A stretch of DNA of 42,251 nucleotides from Streptomyces lonarensis (GCF_012033735.1 NZ_JAAVJD010000018.1:1-42251), one strand, 5' to 3'; positions 18,603 through 27,920 are shown, counted from the stretch's first letter. The notes: a model not told the origin generated them from the sequence alone. Translations and numbers: made by a program.

Positions 18603-19979
18603 CTACTGGGCGAGGAAGGAGAGCAGGTCCTGTCGGCTGATGACGCCGGTCGGCTTGCCCTCGACCAGCACGATCGCCGCGTCGGCCTGCTCCAGCGCGA
18701 CCATCAGGTCGGCGACGGGCTCACCGGAGCCGACCTGCGGCAGCGGCGGGCTCATGTGCTTCTCCAGCGCGTCGTCCAGCGTGGCGCGCTGCGCGAACAG
18801 CGCGTCCAGCAGCTCGCGTTCGACGACCGAGCCGACGACCTCGGCCGCCATGACGTCCGGGTGGCCGGCGCCGGGCTTCACGATCGGCATCTGCGAGACG
18901 CCGTACTCGCGCAGCACCTCGATGGCCTCACCGACTGTCTCGTCGGGGTGCATGTGGACCAGCTCGGGGATGCCCCCGGTCTTGCGGCGCAGCACGTCGC
19001 TGACGCGGGTCTCGGGCTCGCCGCCCTCCAGGAAGCCGTAGTCGGCCATCCACTCGTCGTTGAAGATCTTGCTGAGGTAACCGCGCCCGCCGTCGGGGAG
19101 CAGCACCACGACCACGTCGTCCGGGCCCAGCTCGCGGGCGACCTCCAGGGCGCCGGCGACCGCCATGCCGCAGGAGCCGCCGACCAGCAGCCCCTCCTCC
19201 TTGGCGAGGCGCCGGGTCATCTGGAAGGAGTCCTTGTCGGAGACGGCGACGATGCGGTCGGCGACCCCCCGGTCGTAGGCGTCCGGCCAGAAGTCCTCGC
19301 CGACGCCCTCGACGAGGTACGGGCGGCCGCTGCCGCCCGAGTAGACGGAGCCCTCCGGGTCGGCACCGATGACCCGGACCCTCCCGCCGCTGGCCTCGCG
19401 GAGGTAGCGGCCGGTGCCCGAGATGGTGCCGCCGGTACCGACGCCCGCCACGAAGTGGGTGACGCGGCCCTCGGTCTGGGTCCAGATCTCCGGCCCGGTC
19501 GTCTCGTAGTGCGAGCGCGGGTTGTCCGGGTTGCTGTACTGGTCGGGCTTCCAGGCGCCGGGCGTCTCGCGGACGAGGCGGTCCGAGACGTTGTAGTAGG
19601 AGTCCGGGTGGTCGGGGTCGACCGCGGTGGGGCAGACCACGACCTCGGCGCCGTAGGCGCGCATCACATTGATCTTGTCGGCGGAGACCTTGTCGGGGCA
19701 GACGAAGACGCAGTGGTAGCCCTTGCGCTGGGCCACGATGGCGAGGCCGACGCCGGTGTTGCCGGAGGTGGGTTCCACGATGACCCCGCCGGGCTTGAGC
19801 GCGCCGGACGCCTCCGCCGCCTCGATCATCCGCAGCGCGATGCGGTCCTTCACGGAACCGCCGGGGTTGAAGTACTCGACCTTGGCAAGCACCGTCGCCT
19901 CAATGCCCTCGGTGACGCTGTTGAGCTTCACCAGCGGCGTGTTGCCGACAAGGTCGATCATCGACTCGTAGTACTGCAC
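18603..19979 (-). CDS. Cystathionine beta-synthase (PLP enzyme with CBS-domain pair)
   Basis: Condenses serine with homocysteine to cystathionine, the first step of reverse transsulfuration. From the GTG at 19979 it is 458 aa; a GGAG ribosome binding site precedes this codon. PLP-domain signatures are PGGSVKDR with the PLP lysine near residue 43, the phosphate loop EPTSGNTGVGLA and GVGTGGTISGTGRYL. The C-terminal ~125 residues hold two CBS motifs (PDETVGEAIEVLREYGVSQM and AAIVLVEGKPTGVISRQDLL), probably a regulatory Bateman module. The frame is open another 430 nt upstream, but those residues are not family-like. Confidence 0.92.
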   Translation of the reverse strand: MQYYESMIDLVGNTPLVKLNSVTEGIEATVLAKVEYFNPGGSVKDRIALRMIEAAEASGALKPGGVIVEPTSGNTGVGLAIVAQRKGYHCVFVCPDKVSADKINVMRAYGAEVVVCPTAVDPDHPDSYYNVSDRLVRETPGAWKPDQYSNPDNPRSHYETTGPEIWTQTEGRVTHFVAGVGTGGTISGTGRYLREASGGRVRVIGADPEGSVYSGGSGRPYLVEGVGEDFWPDAYDRGVADRIVAVSDKDSFQMTRRLAKEEGLLVGGSCGMAVAGALEVARELGPDDVVVVLLPDGGRGYLSKIFNDEWMADYGFLEGGEPETRVSDVLRRKTGGIPELVHMHPDETVGEAIEVLREYGVSQMPIVKPGAGHPDVMAAEVVGSVVERELLDALFAQRATLDDALEKHMSPPLPQVGSGEPVADLMVALEQADAAIVLVEGKPTGVISRQDLLSFLAQ

Positions 19980-20644
19980 TGTGTCTCCACACTCCTGATC
20001 GGCGTCGGTCGCGGCGGTGGGGCCGGCTCCGGTGGTGCGTCGGTCACGCGGGCCGCGCGGTACGACGGCTGCGGACCGGCTGTCGGCTGTGTGTCGCCAC
20101 CGGCACTCTATCGGCGCGGCCCCGCATGTGGACGCGCGTTGCGCACACCCGCTCGACCGCCCCGGCGCGGGAAGCGTGGAGCACGCCGGTGCGGGTACGT
20201 CGCAGATACGCCCGGTCACCGGCGGCGACGTGCCGTGCACTGCTGCCGGACGGCGGGGCGGGGCGCGCCGCCGTGCGCGGCGCGCGCGGACGGCGGTGGT
20301 GCGCACGCTACCGGCACGGCACACGGCAGGATCGGCACGAACACCGGAGCCTTCACCCGCCCCACCGGGCGGTGCGGGTGCCGATGGCGGCAGGGCGGCC
20401 GGGCACGGCACGACGCACGACGCACTAGGCAGTAGGCAGTAGGCAGGACGCAGTAGGCAGCACCAGGACGACGCAGGACGAGGACGGCAAGGGCGCCGTC
20501 ACCCGGACCGGGGTGGCGGCGGGACGAACGAGGACAGCGGACCGGGAGCAGTCACACCGGGCGGTGTCGCGCCGCTACCGCGGCCCGGCACCCCGGTCGA
20601 AGCGGCGGGCACGGTGGCCCGCCCCGCGGGGAGGTGGAACGTCC
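19980..20644. other. 665-bp intergenic region between divergent CBS and SGNH hydrolase genes
   Basis: Several frames are open here because of the very high GC content, but none has protein-like composition or a credible ribosome binding site. It must contain the promoters of both divergent genes. The only distinct element is a cluster of 7-nt repeats at 20426-20460. Confidence 0.5.
20426..20460. repeat. Tandem heptamer TAGGCAG, five units
   Basis: Units lie at 20426-20432, 20433-20439, 20440-20446, 20447-20453 (degenerate, GACGCAG) and 20454-20460. Related CAGGACG-type words continue downstream. This is a short minisatellite-like array in the spacer upstream of the SGNH hydrolase gene. Confidence 0.85.
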
Positions 20645-21994
20645 ATGGCGGGAGCGCGAGTGGCGCGGCGGATCGCGACGGCCGCGGCGTTGGGCGGCGG
20701 CGGTATCAGCGTCGTGGGTGGGGTGGCACTGGGTGTGCTGCTCACCGAGGCCCAGCTGGCCCGGCGGCAGATCGGCGTGAGCGAGGAGACGCCGCCGGTC
20801 GCCGACGGCAGGTACGGTGCGGCGCTGGGCAGCGGGCGCCGTCCGGCGCTGCGCCTGGGGTTCCTCGGCGACTCGACGGCAGCGGGGCTGGGGGTGCAGC
20901 GGGCGGCGCAGACCCCGGCGGCGCTGGTCGCCTCCGGTCTGGCCGCGGTGGCGGAGCAGCCGGTGGAGCTCCGCAACGTGGCGCTGAGCGGCGCCGAGTC
21001 CACCGACCTCGATCGCCAGGTCTCGCTGCTGCTGGCCGACCCGCTGGTGTCGCCGGCCCCCGACCTCTGCGTGATCATGATCGGCGCCAACGACGTCACC
21101 GGCCGCCTCTCCCCCGCCACCTCGGTGCGGTGCCTCTCGGAGGCCGTCGCCCGCCTGCGGTCGGCCGGGGCGCGTGTGGTGGTGGCGACCTGCCCGGATC
21201 TCGGGACCATCGAGCCGGTCGCCCAGCCGCTGCGCTGGGTGGCGCGGCGGCTCAGTCGGCAGCTGGCGGCGGCGCAGACCATCGCCGTGGTGGAGCTCGG
21301 CGGCCGGACGGTCTCTCTCGGCGACCTGCTCGGCCCGGAGTTCGCCGCCAACCCCCGCGAGATGTTCGGCCCGGACCGCTACCACCCGTCGGCGGAGGGG
21401 TACGCGACCGCGGCCATGGCGCTGCTGCCGACGGTGTGCGCGGCGATGGGGGTGTGGCCGGAGCCCGAGCGGGTGGAGCCGGCCCGTCGCGAGTCGGTGC
21501 TCTCGGTGGAGCGCGCCGCGGTACGGGCGGCCAAGGAGGGCGGCACGGAGGTCGCCTCGGACGACGCGGCCCCCTCGCGGGCGCCGTGGGCGCTGCTCAA
21601 GCACCGCCGGCGGCGGCGCATCGCGGGTTCGGAACCCGAGCGGGCCGGCGAACCCGGCGCGGACGGGCCGGAGGCGGACGCCCCGGCTCGCCCGGAGGAA
21701 GGCGCTCGCCCGGACCCCGGCGGCAACGGCGGGCCGACCAGCGGCGGGGCCGACGGTGGCGAGTTCGGGGACGGCGGGGAGTTCGGTGACGGCGACGCCG
21801 GTGGCAGCGACTCCGGTGGCAGCGGTGGCGCGCAGCACGCCCTCACGCACCACCGCCTCACGCACCACCGTTCGTCCGCCAACCGCCCGGCCGGCGAGGT
21901 CGCCGGCCCCGGCCCTGGGAGCCCGTCATGCCCGAAGCCGTCATCGTCGCCGCCACCCGCTCCCCGATCGGCCGGGCCCGCAAGGGGTCCCTGA
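20645..21994 (+). CDS. Secreted or anchored SGNH/GDSL hydrolase
   Basis: The family are serine esterases/lipases acting on acyl or acetyl esters. The 449-aa protein starts at an ATG preceded by a GGGAGGTGG ribosome binding site. A hydrophobic segment at about residues 8-35 is a signal or anchor. The block I motif LGFLGDSTAAGLG has Gly-Asp-Ser at 75-77; MIGANDVTGR supplies the block III Asn, and DRYHPSAEGY carries the catalytic Asp/His. The last ~120 residues are a low-complexity Gly/Asp/Pro tail that includes a duplicated LTHHR. The reading frame runs 67 nt into the thiolase gene, longer than usual. Substrate is unknown. Confidence 0.85.
   Translation: MAGARVARRIATAAALGGGGISVVGGVALGVLLTEAQLARRQIGVSEETPPVADGRYGAALGSGRRPALRLGFLGDSTAAGLGVQRAAQTPAALVASGLAAVAEQPVELRNVALSGAESTDLDRQVSLLLADPLVSPAPDLCVIMIGANDVTGRLSPATSVRCLSEAVARLRSAGARVVVATCPDLGTIEPVAQPLRWVARRLSRQLAAAQTIAVVELGGRTVSLGDLLGPEFAANPREMFGPDRYHPSAEGYATAAMALLPTVCAAMGVWPEPERVEPARRESVLSVERAAVRAAKEGGTEVASDDAAPSRAPWALLKHRRRRRIAGSEPERAGEPGADGPEADAPARPEEGARPDPGGNGGPTSGGADGGEFGDGGEFGDGDAGGSDSGGSGGAQHALTHHRLTHHRSSANRPAGEVAGPGPGSPSCPKPSSSPPPAPRSAGPARGP
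21841..21870 (+). repeat. Perfect 15-bp tandem duplication in the SGNH hydrolase tail
   Basis: The 15-mer CCTCACGCACCACCG occurs twice in a row and encodes the LTHHR repeat near the end of the hydrolase. It is in frame and so lengthens the tail by five residues without a frameshift. Confidence 0.9.
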
Positions 21995-23148
21995 AGGACC
22001 TGCGCCCGGACGACCTCACCGCGTCGATCGTCCGCGCCGCCCTGGACCAGGTCCCGCAGCTCGACCCGCGCGACATCGACGACCTGATGCTGGGCTGCGG
22101 CCTGCCGGGCGGCGAGCAGGGCCACAACCTGGGCCGGGTCGTCGCCGTGCAGCTGGGCATGGACCACCTGCCGGCCTGCACGATCACCCGCTACTGCTCC
22201 TCCTCGCTCCAGACGACGCGGATGGCGCTGCACGCCATCCGCGCCGGGGAGGGCGACGTCTTCGTCTCCGCCGGTGTCGAGACGGTGTCGCGGTTCGCCC
22301 ACGGCTCGTCGGACGGCATGCCCGGCACCCACAACCCGCTCTTCGCCGACGCCGAGGCGCGCACCGCCCGCCGCGCCGAGGAGGGCGGCGAGGGGTGGAC
22401 CGACCCGCGGGAGGACGGCGACCTGCCCGACGTCTACATGGCCATGGGGCAGACCGCGGAGAACCTGGCCCGCGCCAAGGGCGTCACCCGCCAGGAGATG
22501 GACGAGTTCGGTGTCCGCTCGCAGAACCTCGCCGAGCAGGCGATCGCCGCCGGGTTCTGGGAGCGGGAGATCACCCCGGTCACCACCCCCGACGGCACGG
22601 TCGTCAGCAAGGACGACGGCCCCCGTGCGGGCGTGACGCTGGAGGCGGTGCAGGGGCTGAAGCCCGTCTTCCGCCCCGACGGCCTGGTGACCGCCGGCAA
22701 CTGCTGCGCGCTCAACGACGGTGCCGCCGCCCTGGTGATCATGTCCGACACCAAGGCCAGGGAGCTGGGCATCACGCCGCTCGCCCGCGTCGTCTCCACC
22801 GGCGTCTCCGCCCTCTCCCCCGAGATCATGGGCCTGGGCCCGGTGGATGCCTCCCGCCAGGCGCTGGCCCGCGCCGGGATGACCATCGGGGACATCGACC
22901 TGGTCGAGATCAACGAGGCGTTCGCCGCCCAGGTCATCCCGTCCTACCGCGACCTCGGGGTCGACCTGGACCGGCTCAACGTCAACGGCGGCGCCATTGC
23001 CGTCGGCCACCCCTTCGGCATGACGGGTGCGCGGATCACCACCACGCTCATCAACTCGCTCCGGTGGCACGACAAGCAGTTCGGGCTGGAAACTATGTGT
23101 GTGGGTGGCGGCCAGGGCATGGCCATGGTCCTGGAACGCCTGAGCTAG
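21928..23148 (+). CDS. Thiolase (acetyl-CoA acetyltransferase/3-ketoacyl-CoA thiolase)
   Basis: Catalyses thiolytic cleavage or Claisen condensation of acyl-CoA thioesters, in fatty-acid breakdown or acetoacetyl-CoA formation. The protein is 406 aa, normal for the family. The nucleophilic Cys90 is in TRYCSSSLQ. The other catalytic elements are NEAFAAQ, the histidine in [12 protein letters not shown] and the second cysteine in [10 protein letters not shown]. The ATG lies inside the 3' end of the SGNH hydrolase frame. A stem-loop follows about 75 nt downstream. Whether it acts degradatively or biosynthetically cannot be read from sequence. Confidence 0.93.
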   Translation: MPEAVIVAATRSPIGRARKGSLKDLRPDDLTASIVRAALDQVPQLDPRDIDDLMLGCGLPGGEQGHNLGRVVAVQLGMDHLPACTITRYCSSSLQTTRMALHAIRAGEGDVFVSAGVETVSRFAHGSSDGMPGTHNPLFADAEARTARRAEEGGEGWTDPREDGDLPDVYMAMGQTAENLARAKGVTRQEMDEFGVRSQNLAEQAIAAGFWEREITPVTTPDGTVVSKDDGPRAGVTLEAVQGLKPVFRPDGLVTAGNCCALNDGAAALVIMSDTKARELGITPLARVVSTGVSALSPEIMGLGPVDASRQALARAGMTIGDIDLVEINEAFAAQVIPSYRDLGVDLDRLNVNGGAIAVGHPFGMTGARITTTLINSLRWHDKQFGLETMCVGGGQGMAMVLERLS

Positions 23149-23224
23149 AGGTGACGCGCGTCACTGGCGCCCCTCGGTATACACCAGCGATACCGAAGCG
23201 GCCCCGTGATGTGACCCAGCACAG

Positions 23225-23265
23225 GACGCCCCGCATCCGCGCAGGTCAGCGCGGTGCGGGGCGTC
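23225..23265. terminator. 17-bp stem-loop downstream of the thiolase
   Basis: GACGCCCCGCA at 23225-23235 pairs with 23255-23265. The stem continues inward through CCGCGC (23237-23242) with GCGCGG (23249-23254), with one bulged base and a 6-nt loop. Its position and stability fit a transcription terminator. Confidence 0.75.
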
Positions 23266-23388
23266 GGGCGAAGGAGGCCGAGGGACCAAATACCCTCCCG
23301 GTTCGTGACGTTCCGCTCTGCACCACGTGGCACCGGTGCGGAAACGTGGGATAGGAACTAGGGGGACACCGCGACCAGGAGATGCTTT

Positions 23389-24552
23389 GTGAGCGCCATA
23401 TCCCTCATCCTGATGCTCGCCGCCGGCCTCGCTCTGGCCGTATGTACGGCCGCACTGTGGGTCGCACGCGGCCTGCGCGCCGAGGTGACCGCACTGCGGG
23501 CACTTCTCGCGCCCGCGCTGCTGCCGCCGGCCCGCGTCGCACCGGACGAGGAGCTGATCCGCGCCGCGGTCGCCGACGCGCTGGCCGACGAGCGCGACCG
23601 CGAACTCGCCGAGGCGCGCGCCTTCTGGGCGGAGCAGGAGGCCCGGGACGCCGAGAACGCCTCGATGGGCCACCACACCTCCGCCGCCTCGTCCGCCGAC
23701 GAGATGCTGCTGGACGCACTCCTGGAGCGCTACCTCGCCGAGGGCGACCACGCCGGTGCCGACGGGTCGCTGCTGGGCGGTGCCGAGTTCGGCGCACTGG
23801 GCCCGGACGTGGACCTGGCCGGGTACGACCAGCACGGCTACGACGCCCACGACGCGACCTTCGGCATCCGCCCCACCGGCCCGGTCGTGCCGCGCCAGGG
23901 CACGGGCCGCGAGGACGCCGACTTCCTCGACACCGAGCACTCCGCCGAGCGCCCCGGGGACGCCCCGACCGGCCGCGTGGACGAGTCGTCCGCCGCCGGC
24001 GAGCGGCGCGCCGGCGAGGAGCGCGGGCAGGGCGAGCACGGCGAGTCCGCGCCCCGTCGCCCCTTCCTCCCCCGCCAGGCCACCGGTGACGTGACGCCCG
24101 CGCCGGCGCCGGAACCCCGCGACGAGGACGACCAGCTCTCCGCGGAGATGGCCGCCGCCCGCCGCCGCCACCCCTCGCACCCCGGCTACTCCCTCTCCGG
24201 CGAACCCGTCGAGCTGCCCGGCCAGGCCCGCGAGCCCGGCCACGACGCCGCCGTCGAGGAGTACGAGCGCACCACGGAGCGGCTGGGCCGCCTCGCCCGC
24301 GCCGGAACCCCGCTCGCCGACGTGCGCCCCGGACCGCTCGGCACCCTGGACGTCTTCCTCTTCGAGGACGGCACCACCCTCTGCCTCTCCCCCGGCCACC
24401 GCGAGACCTCGCAGCGCCTCGCCTCGGCGGTGCGCGCCGGTGAGTCGCCCGTGCTGCTCGGCGGATCCGGCGTCTCCGGCGCCTACGCGCTGACCTTCGC
24501 CTGCGGCGAGGAGAGCATCTACCTGCTGGCCGACCGCATCGTCGCCGCCTGA
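23389..24552 (+). CDS. Uncharacterised membrane-anchored actinobacterial protein
   Basis: I do not recognise a named family. The 387-aa protein starts at a GTG with AGGAG 7 nt upstream. One membrane helix (about residues 4-30) is followed by an Ala/Glu-rich region likely to form helix or coiled coil (DALADERDRELAEARAFWAEQEARD) and a long acidic, disordered middle. A compact C-terminal domain of ~110 residues follows (from YSLSGEPVELPGQ to YLLADRIVAA). The C-terminal part, with hydrophobic strands such as GTLDVFLFEDGTTLCL and GAYALTFACGEESIYLL, is probably the functional piece. Confidence 0.75.
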   Translation: MSAISLILMLAAGLALAVCTAALWVARGLRAEVTALRALLAPALLPPARVAPDEELIRAAVADALADERDRELAEARAFWAEQEARDAENASMGHHTSAASSADEMLLDALLERYLAEGDHAGADGSLLGGAEFGALGPDVDLAGYDQHGYDAHDATFGIRPTGPVVPRQGTGREDADFLDTEHSAERPGDAPTGRVDESSAAGERRAGEERGQGEHGESAPRRPFLPRQATGDVTPAPAPEPRDEDDQLSAEMAAARRRHPSHPGYSLSGEPVELPGQAREPGHDAAVEEYERTTERLGRLARAGTPLADVRPGPLGTLDVFLFEDGTTLCLSPGHRETSQRLASAVRAGESPVLLGGSGVSGAYALTFACGEESIYLLADRIVAA

Positions 24553-24583
24553 CCGACCGACCGCCGGTCCCCACGACCTCGGC

Positions 24584-24613
24584 CCCCGCTGCGCCGCCCA
24601 CGGCGCACCGGGG
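24584..24613. terminator. Imperfect stem-loop between convergent genes
   Basis: The core GCGCCG (24591-24596) pairs with CGGCGC (24601-24606) around a 4-nt loop, with flanking C-rich and G-rich arms that extend the stem imperfectly. It sits in the 83-bp gap between two converging genes. Confidence 0.45.
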
Positions 24614-24635
24614 CCCGACTCCATGCCGGGGTGTC

Positions 24636-24989
24636 TCAGGAAGAGGACTTCCGCGCTGCCCGGTCCAGCACGACCGGCCGCCCACTGACCTTGTCGTAGC
24701 GGCGACGCACGTACATGGTGAAGCCGAGCGCGTGCAGCGCCTCCTCCGCGGAATGCGTGTTGGCCGGCCGCCGGCCGAGCGCGGTCTCCACCAGCGGCAG
24801 TACCGGCAGGTTCCGCCCGCCGACCTCGACGACCACTTCGTGATCGGTGTTGGCCGGCGTCCGCAACGCGGCGACGGCGACCATCGCGAGCGTCAGCTCG
24901 GCGTGTCCGCCACCCAGCAACCTCACGCGTGCCGCCTCGGCCTCGGCTCCGGCCCCGGCTCCGCCCCCGCCACTCGTCTCCGCCACCAC
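24636..24989 (-). CDS. Small uncharacterised protein
   Basis: The frame is longer, but the first upstream ~60 residues are Arg/Gly noise. I choose the GTG at 24989 because GGAGGGGG lies just upstream, giving 117 aa. After a Gly/Ala-rich start comes VRLLGGGHAELTLAMVAVAALR, a folded-looking segment, and a basic C-terminus (FTMYVRRRYDKVSG, LDRAARKSSS). There are no motifs I can name. It converges on the 387-aa membrane protein gene. Confidence 0.5.
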   Translation of the reverse strand: MVAETSGGGGAGAGAEAEAARVRLLGGGHAELTLAMVAVAALRTPANTDHEVVVEVGGRNLPVLPLVETALGRRPANTHSAEEALHALGFTMYVRRRYDKVSGRPVVLDRAARKSSS

Positions 24990-25207
24990 GTCGCCCCCTC
25001 CGACTCCGCCGGGCCTCCGGGCCGCGCCCCTGCCGGACGGCCGCGCTGCTGCCGCCGAGGCTACGCACCGCGCTCCGCGCCAGGGCGGCGTTCGCCGAAC
25101 TCCACGGCCCGCCCCTGCACCCCGGCTGCAACCCACCGAACCGCGCGCCGGTCGGCGGCTGCGATACTCCATCGCGTCACGCCCCCAACCGTCCCGGGAG
25201 ACAGCAG

Positions 25208-25618
25208 GTGAGCGTCACCGCGATCGGCTTCTTCGAGGACGACGAAGAGGAGCACGTCCTGGTCGTGGGCATCGAGTGGACCGACGAGGAGGGTGCCGCC
25301 AGGTCCCTGTTGCTCCAACGCAGCACACACGAACCCGACGAGCAGGACGTCCAGGGCGGCATGGACTCCTACTGTGTCTCCACCGAGCAGGGCTTCACCG
25401 TCTACGGGTGCCTGCGAACCGTCGTGCTCAGCGGAACGACACTGACACTGGTCTTCCACCAGGAGGACGCGCAAGCGCTGGGCGTTCCCTCCGAGGTCGC
25501 GCTGGAACTCGGCACCGCGGCGGTCGACACGGCCCATCTTGCCGACAGGCTCCGCGAGGTCCTGCACTGGGGACGCGCCTCGCTCCGCCCGGAGCTGGCC
25601 GGCCTGCGGGAGCAGTGA
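25208..25618 (+). CDS. Imm10-like immunity protein
   Basis: The 136-residue protein starts at a GTG with GGGAG 8 nt upstream. The pattern VLVVGIEWTDEEGAARSLLLQR, then DEQDVQGGMDSYCV, then a block of alternating hydrophobic strands, resembles the Imm10 family of immunity proteins, which neutralise cognate polymorphic toxins. There is no toxin gene beside it, so if functional it would be an orphan. It is the left-most member of the toxin/immunity island that runs to about 39,000. The family assignment is from memory of the motif order and needs a profile search. Confidence 0.6.
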   Translation: MSVTAIGFFEDDEEEHVLVVGIEWTDEEGAARSLLLQRSTHEPDEQDVQGGMDSYCVSTEQGFTVYGCLRTVVLSGTTLTLVFHQEDAQALGVPSEVALELGTAAVDTAHLADRLREVLHWGRASLRPELAGLREQ

Positions 25619-25837
25619 GGTCGGCGCTGCCGACTCGACCCGCGCGACCCCGTCCATCACCCACGACAACGCCCTGCGCGCGGCACTCCGGCCCCCGCCG
25701 ACCGCAAGCGGTGCTACGTCGACCGTCACGCGGGCCAACTCGGACGACAGCGGCCGACTCGGGCCCGCTCATACGCGGAACCTCGCCGCCCCGATCGTCA
25801 GCGGCTGACAGCAGAAGAGACCCCAGCGCGGGCCCGC

Positions 25838-26305
25838 CTAGCATTCGTTCGAACAGGTTGCCTGGGTCCACGACGCCCGGAGGTCGCGGCACACCAGGGT
25901 GAGCGAGCCCTCCCAGCAGGCAATCTCATGGCTGCAGCCTTCCTGGTGCGGCAGGATCTCGTCGAGGATCACCGTCCCACGGTGCCGGCCTCGTTCATCG
26001 GCGGGCAGATCGACAGCGAAGCTGGAAACGCCCGTGTAGCGAATCACCAGGTCCCGGTCGTGCTTCCAGCAGTTGTGCCGGAACTCGACCACCAACTCCC
26101 CCTCGCCGGACCGCTGGAGAAGGCTGACCGTCAGGTCCTTCACACATCGACTGCTGTGGAAGTCGTAGTGCGCCGCATCCGTGGCGAAGGTACGCGCACC
26201 AGGGGGCAGTTCCCTGGCGAACGAGGGAAGGTCACGAAGGTACCGTCGTGGGTCCAGCACCCCCGTGAGGTCGCCGACCTGCGCATCGAGACTGACGTAC
26301 TTCAC
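25838..26305 (-). CDS. Uncharacterised protein, possibly island-associated
   Basis: From the GTG at 26305 (GGGGCAG upstream) it is 155 aa; the frame further upstream looks non-coding. Features include DAAHYDFHSSRCVKDL, VVEFRHNCWKHDRDLVIRY and LDEILPHQEGCSHEIACW, with several Cys and His residues in a strand-rich context. I think this belongs to a family of small actinobacterial proteins of unknown function. It points left, away from the other island genes, so it may mark the island edge or be an unrelated gene. Confidence 0.6.
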   Translation of the reverse strand: MKYVSLDAQVGDLTGVLDPRRYLRDLPSFARELPPGARTFATDAAHYDFHSSRCVKDLTVSLLQRSGEGELVVEFRHNCWKHDRDLVIRYTGVSSFAVDLPADERGRHRGTVILDEILPHQEGCSHEIACWEGSLTLVCRDLRASWTQATCSNEC

Positions 26306-26942
26306 CGCTGCCCCGTTCCGGTCGATGCTTCCCGCCGAGCCGCCACACCTCGCGCGATGAGCCCCGATGTCCTCGACGGGCGCCCGCCGCTGACGGGTCC
26401 CCGCACCTCGAGGACGGCCCCAACCGACTCGAACATACAGCGCCACCGGCACGCCACTGCTGCCGCCTTCACGCTCTGCACCGCACTGCACGCCCTTTCA
26501 GCACGCGGGGACACGTCGGTCGCGTGCGGGACTGATCACAGTGCACCAGCTTGCACGGACCAGGTCGGGCAACCGCCACGGCGGGGTCGGCACCGGCCAT
26601 GATCTGGCACACCGCAGGGAGGTCCAGCCCCGGCTCTGCCACGGGCTGAGGACGCTCGGGACGAGGCCGAGGACGAAGCCTCTGGTGCGGCGAGAGATGT
26701 CTGATCGTGAACCCGTCCACCCGGGCCCTCACATCGCTGCCAGACCCACCACACGCCGCGAGGGGACAGGCCGGCCGGAAAGATTTCAGTGGCGGCTCCG
26801 TTCGTCGGTCGTGTATGCCTGCTTCAAGGTCATCGACAGCTCGACCGCACGCAGGTCAATTACCGCCCCCTCCCAGCACCCAAGGCAGTTGGCGCCTGCC
26901 TCGGGGCAGCAAAGTCACCGAAAATCACGCTAGGCTCGCCCG
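26306..26942. other. 637-bp stretch without a convincing gene
   Basis: Both strands have open frames of 80-200 codons here, but they overlap each other, are rich in Arg/Pro/Thr and lack ribosome binding sites. The base composition drifts from the very GC-rich core on the left to the less GC-rich island on the right. It may be decayed coding sequence; nothing specific can be named. Confidence 0.4.
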
Positions 26943-27203
26943 ATGGAGCACGTCATTTCCACACCCGACTACCGACCCGACGAAGGCCTGCGTTTCTCGT
27001 GGGATGAGGGATTCGATATCTTCGTCTCTGCGACTCAATCGGAAGTGCTCATTAGGGCCAATCGAGCAGGACTCACTTCACTGGCGCGGCACCTCATGAC
27101 GCTCGCACAAAAAGAAGTGACAAACGGCACGCACGTCCACCTCACCGCCGACCAAGAAATCGAATCAGAAGTTGATCTGATCCTGGAAAGGATGGCAGGC
27201 TGA
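26943..27203 (+). CDS. Imm32-like small immunity protein
   Basis: The 86-residue protein starts MEHVIST. The core segment VLIRANRAGLTSLARHLMTLA, followed by GTHVHLTADQEIE and a closing VDLILERM, fits the Imm32 pattern: a strand, a helix beginning Ala-Asn-x-x-Gly-Leu, then His-x-His-Leu. Imm32-type proteins sit beside RHS/polymorphic toxins. No cognate toxin is next to it. No clear ribosome binding site is visible. Composition is less GC-rich than the core genes, consistent with horizontal acquisition. Confidence 0.6.
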   Translation: MEHVISTPDYRPDEGLRFSWDEGFDIFVSATQSEVLIRANRAGLTSLARHLMTLAQKEVTNGTHVHLTADQEIESEVDLILERMAG

Positions 27204-27474
27204 AAAGTCTTCACACGCAAGGCCGGGGCGAGCTGTGCAACAACACATCGAAATCCATGCGCACCAAACCGCCACAGAAGCCGATGGCGATGACCTGCGG
27301 GCATGGACTCGCCGCTGCAGCCGTCGTTACCAAACACCCCAAAGCAAAGCTGGAACGAAAACGGATGGACCCACGAAACCACTTGGAGACGCTACTCCAT
27401 CCCGACAGGGCTCTGCAAACACACCCAAACTCGCGAGAGGCGAATCAACGAGCCGCGACAGCTCCGCTGCTCCG

Positions 27475-27855
27475 GTGGCGGGTAGGCGTGTGCGCGCCGC
27501 GTACGGCGTGAGGTACACCCCGGACGACTCCGGCCGATCTGCCACATTCGAGGCCTTGGAGCTCGTGTGCGACACGCCCCCTTCCATCGTCTTCCCTTGC
27601 GGAACGGACTGGACCCTCAGAACAACCGAGGGCCACTGGCCCAACCTGCCCGCATGGTGTTTCCCGATCGAGTCGTGGGCTTTCGAGGAAGTAGAAGAGA
27701 TTGGAAAACCCGGACTCGATGTCATCGCCTCGACCTCACGCCTCCTCGATGCCGTGGGCGAGGAGATCGGCACTCTGCTGGAGTTCCGCACTGCCTGGGT
27801 CACCGTCAGCTCCGGCGACGCCCTTTCGCTGGACGTCACACAAAAGAGCCAGTAG
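27475..27855 (+). CDS. Orphan paralogue of the RHS-linked immunity candidate at 34444
   Basis: From a GTG at 27475 this is 126 aa; the frame is open from 27235, but only the later part is protein-like. It aligns along its length with the product of 34444-34851: shared text includes CGTDWTL, PAWC, ESWAF, EEIG, ASTS/TSTS, LLEF and AWVTVSSG. More than half of the aligned residues match. The 34444 gene directly follows the RHS toxin gene, so this copy is plausibly immunity to a related toxin tip that has been lost. The start is uncertain because there is no good ribosome binding site. Confidence 0.6.
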   Translation: MAGRRVRAAYGVRYTPDDSGRSATFEALELVCDTPPSIVFPCGTDWTLRTTEGHWPNLPAWCFPIESWAFEEVEEIGKPGLDVIASTSRLLDAVGEEIGTLLEFRTAWVTVSSGDALSLDVTQKSQ

Positions 27856-27920
27856 AGATCATTACCCAATCGAAACCAGTAGCGGCAAAGACGACCGAAA
27901 CGGACCCCACTGATCCACCG

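Noticed and set aside
23175..23195. Short inverted repeat CGGTAT-n9-ATACCG after the thiolase
   Set aside because: Only six to seven paired bases, in a spacer that already has a strong terminator; no gene start nearby to regulate.
26541..26933. 130-codon plus-strand ORF before the Imm32-like gene
   Set aside because: Overlaps other equally long frames on both strands, has no ribosome binding site, and its Arg/Thr/Pro-rich text changes character with base composition.
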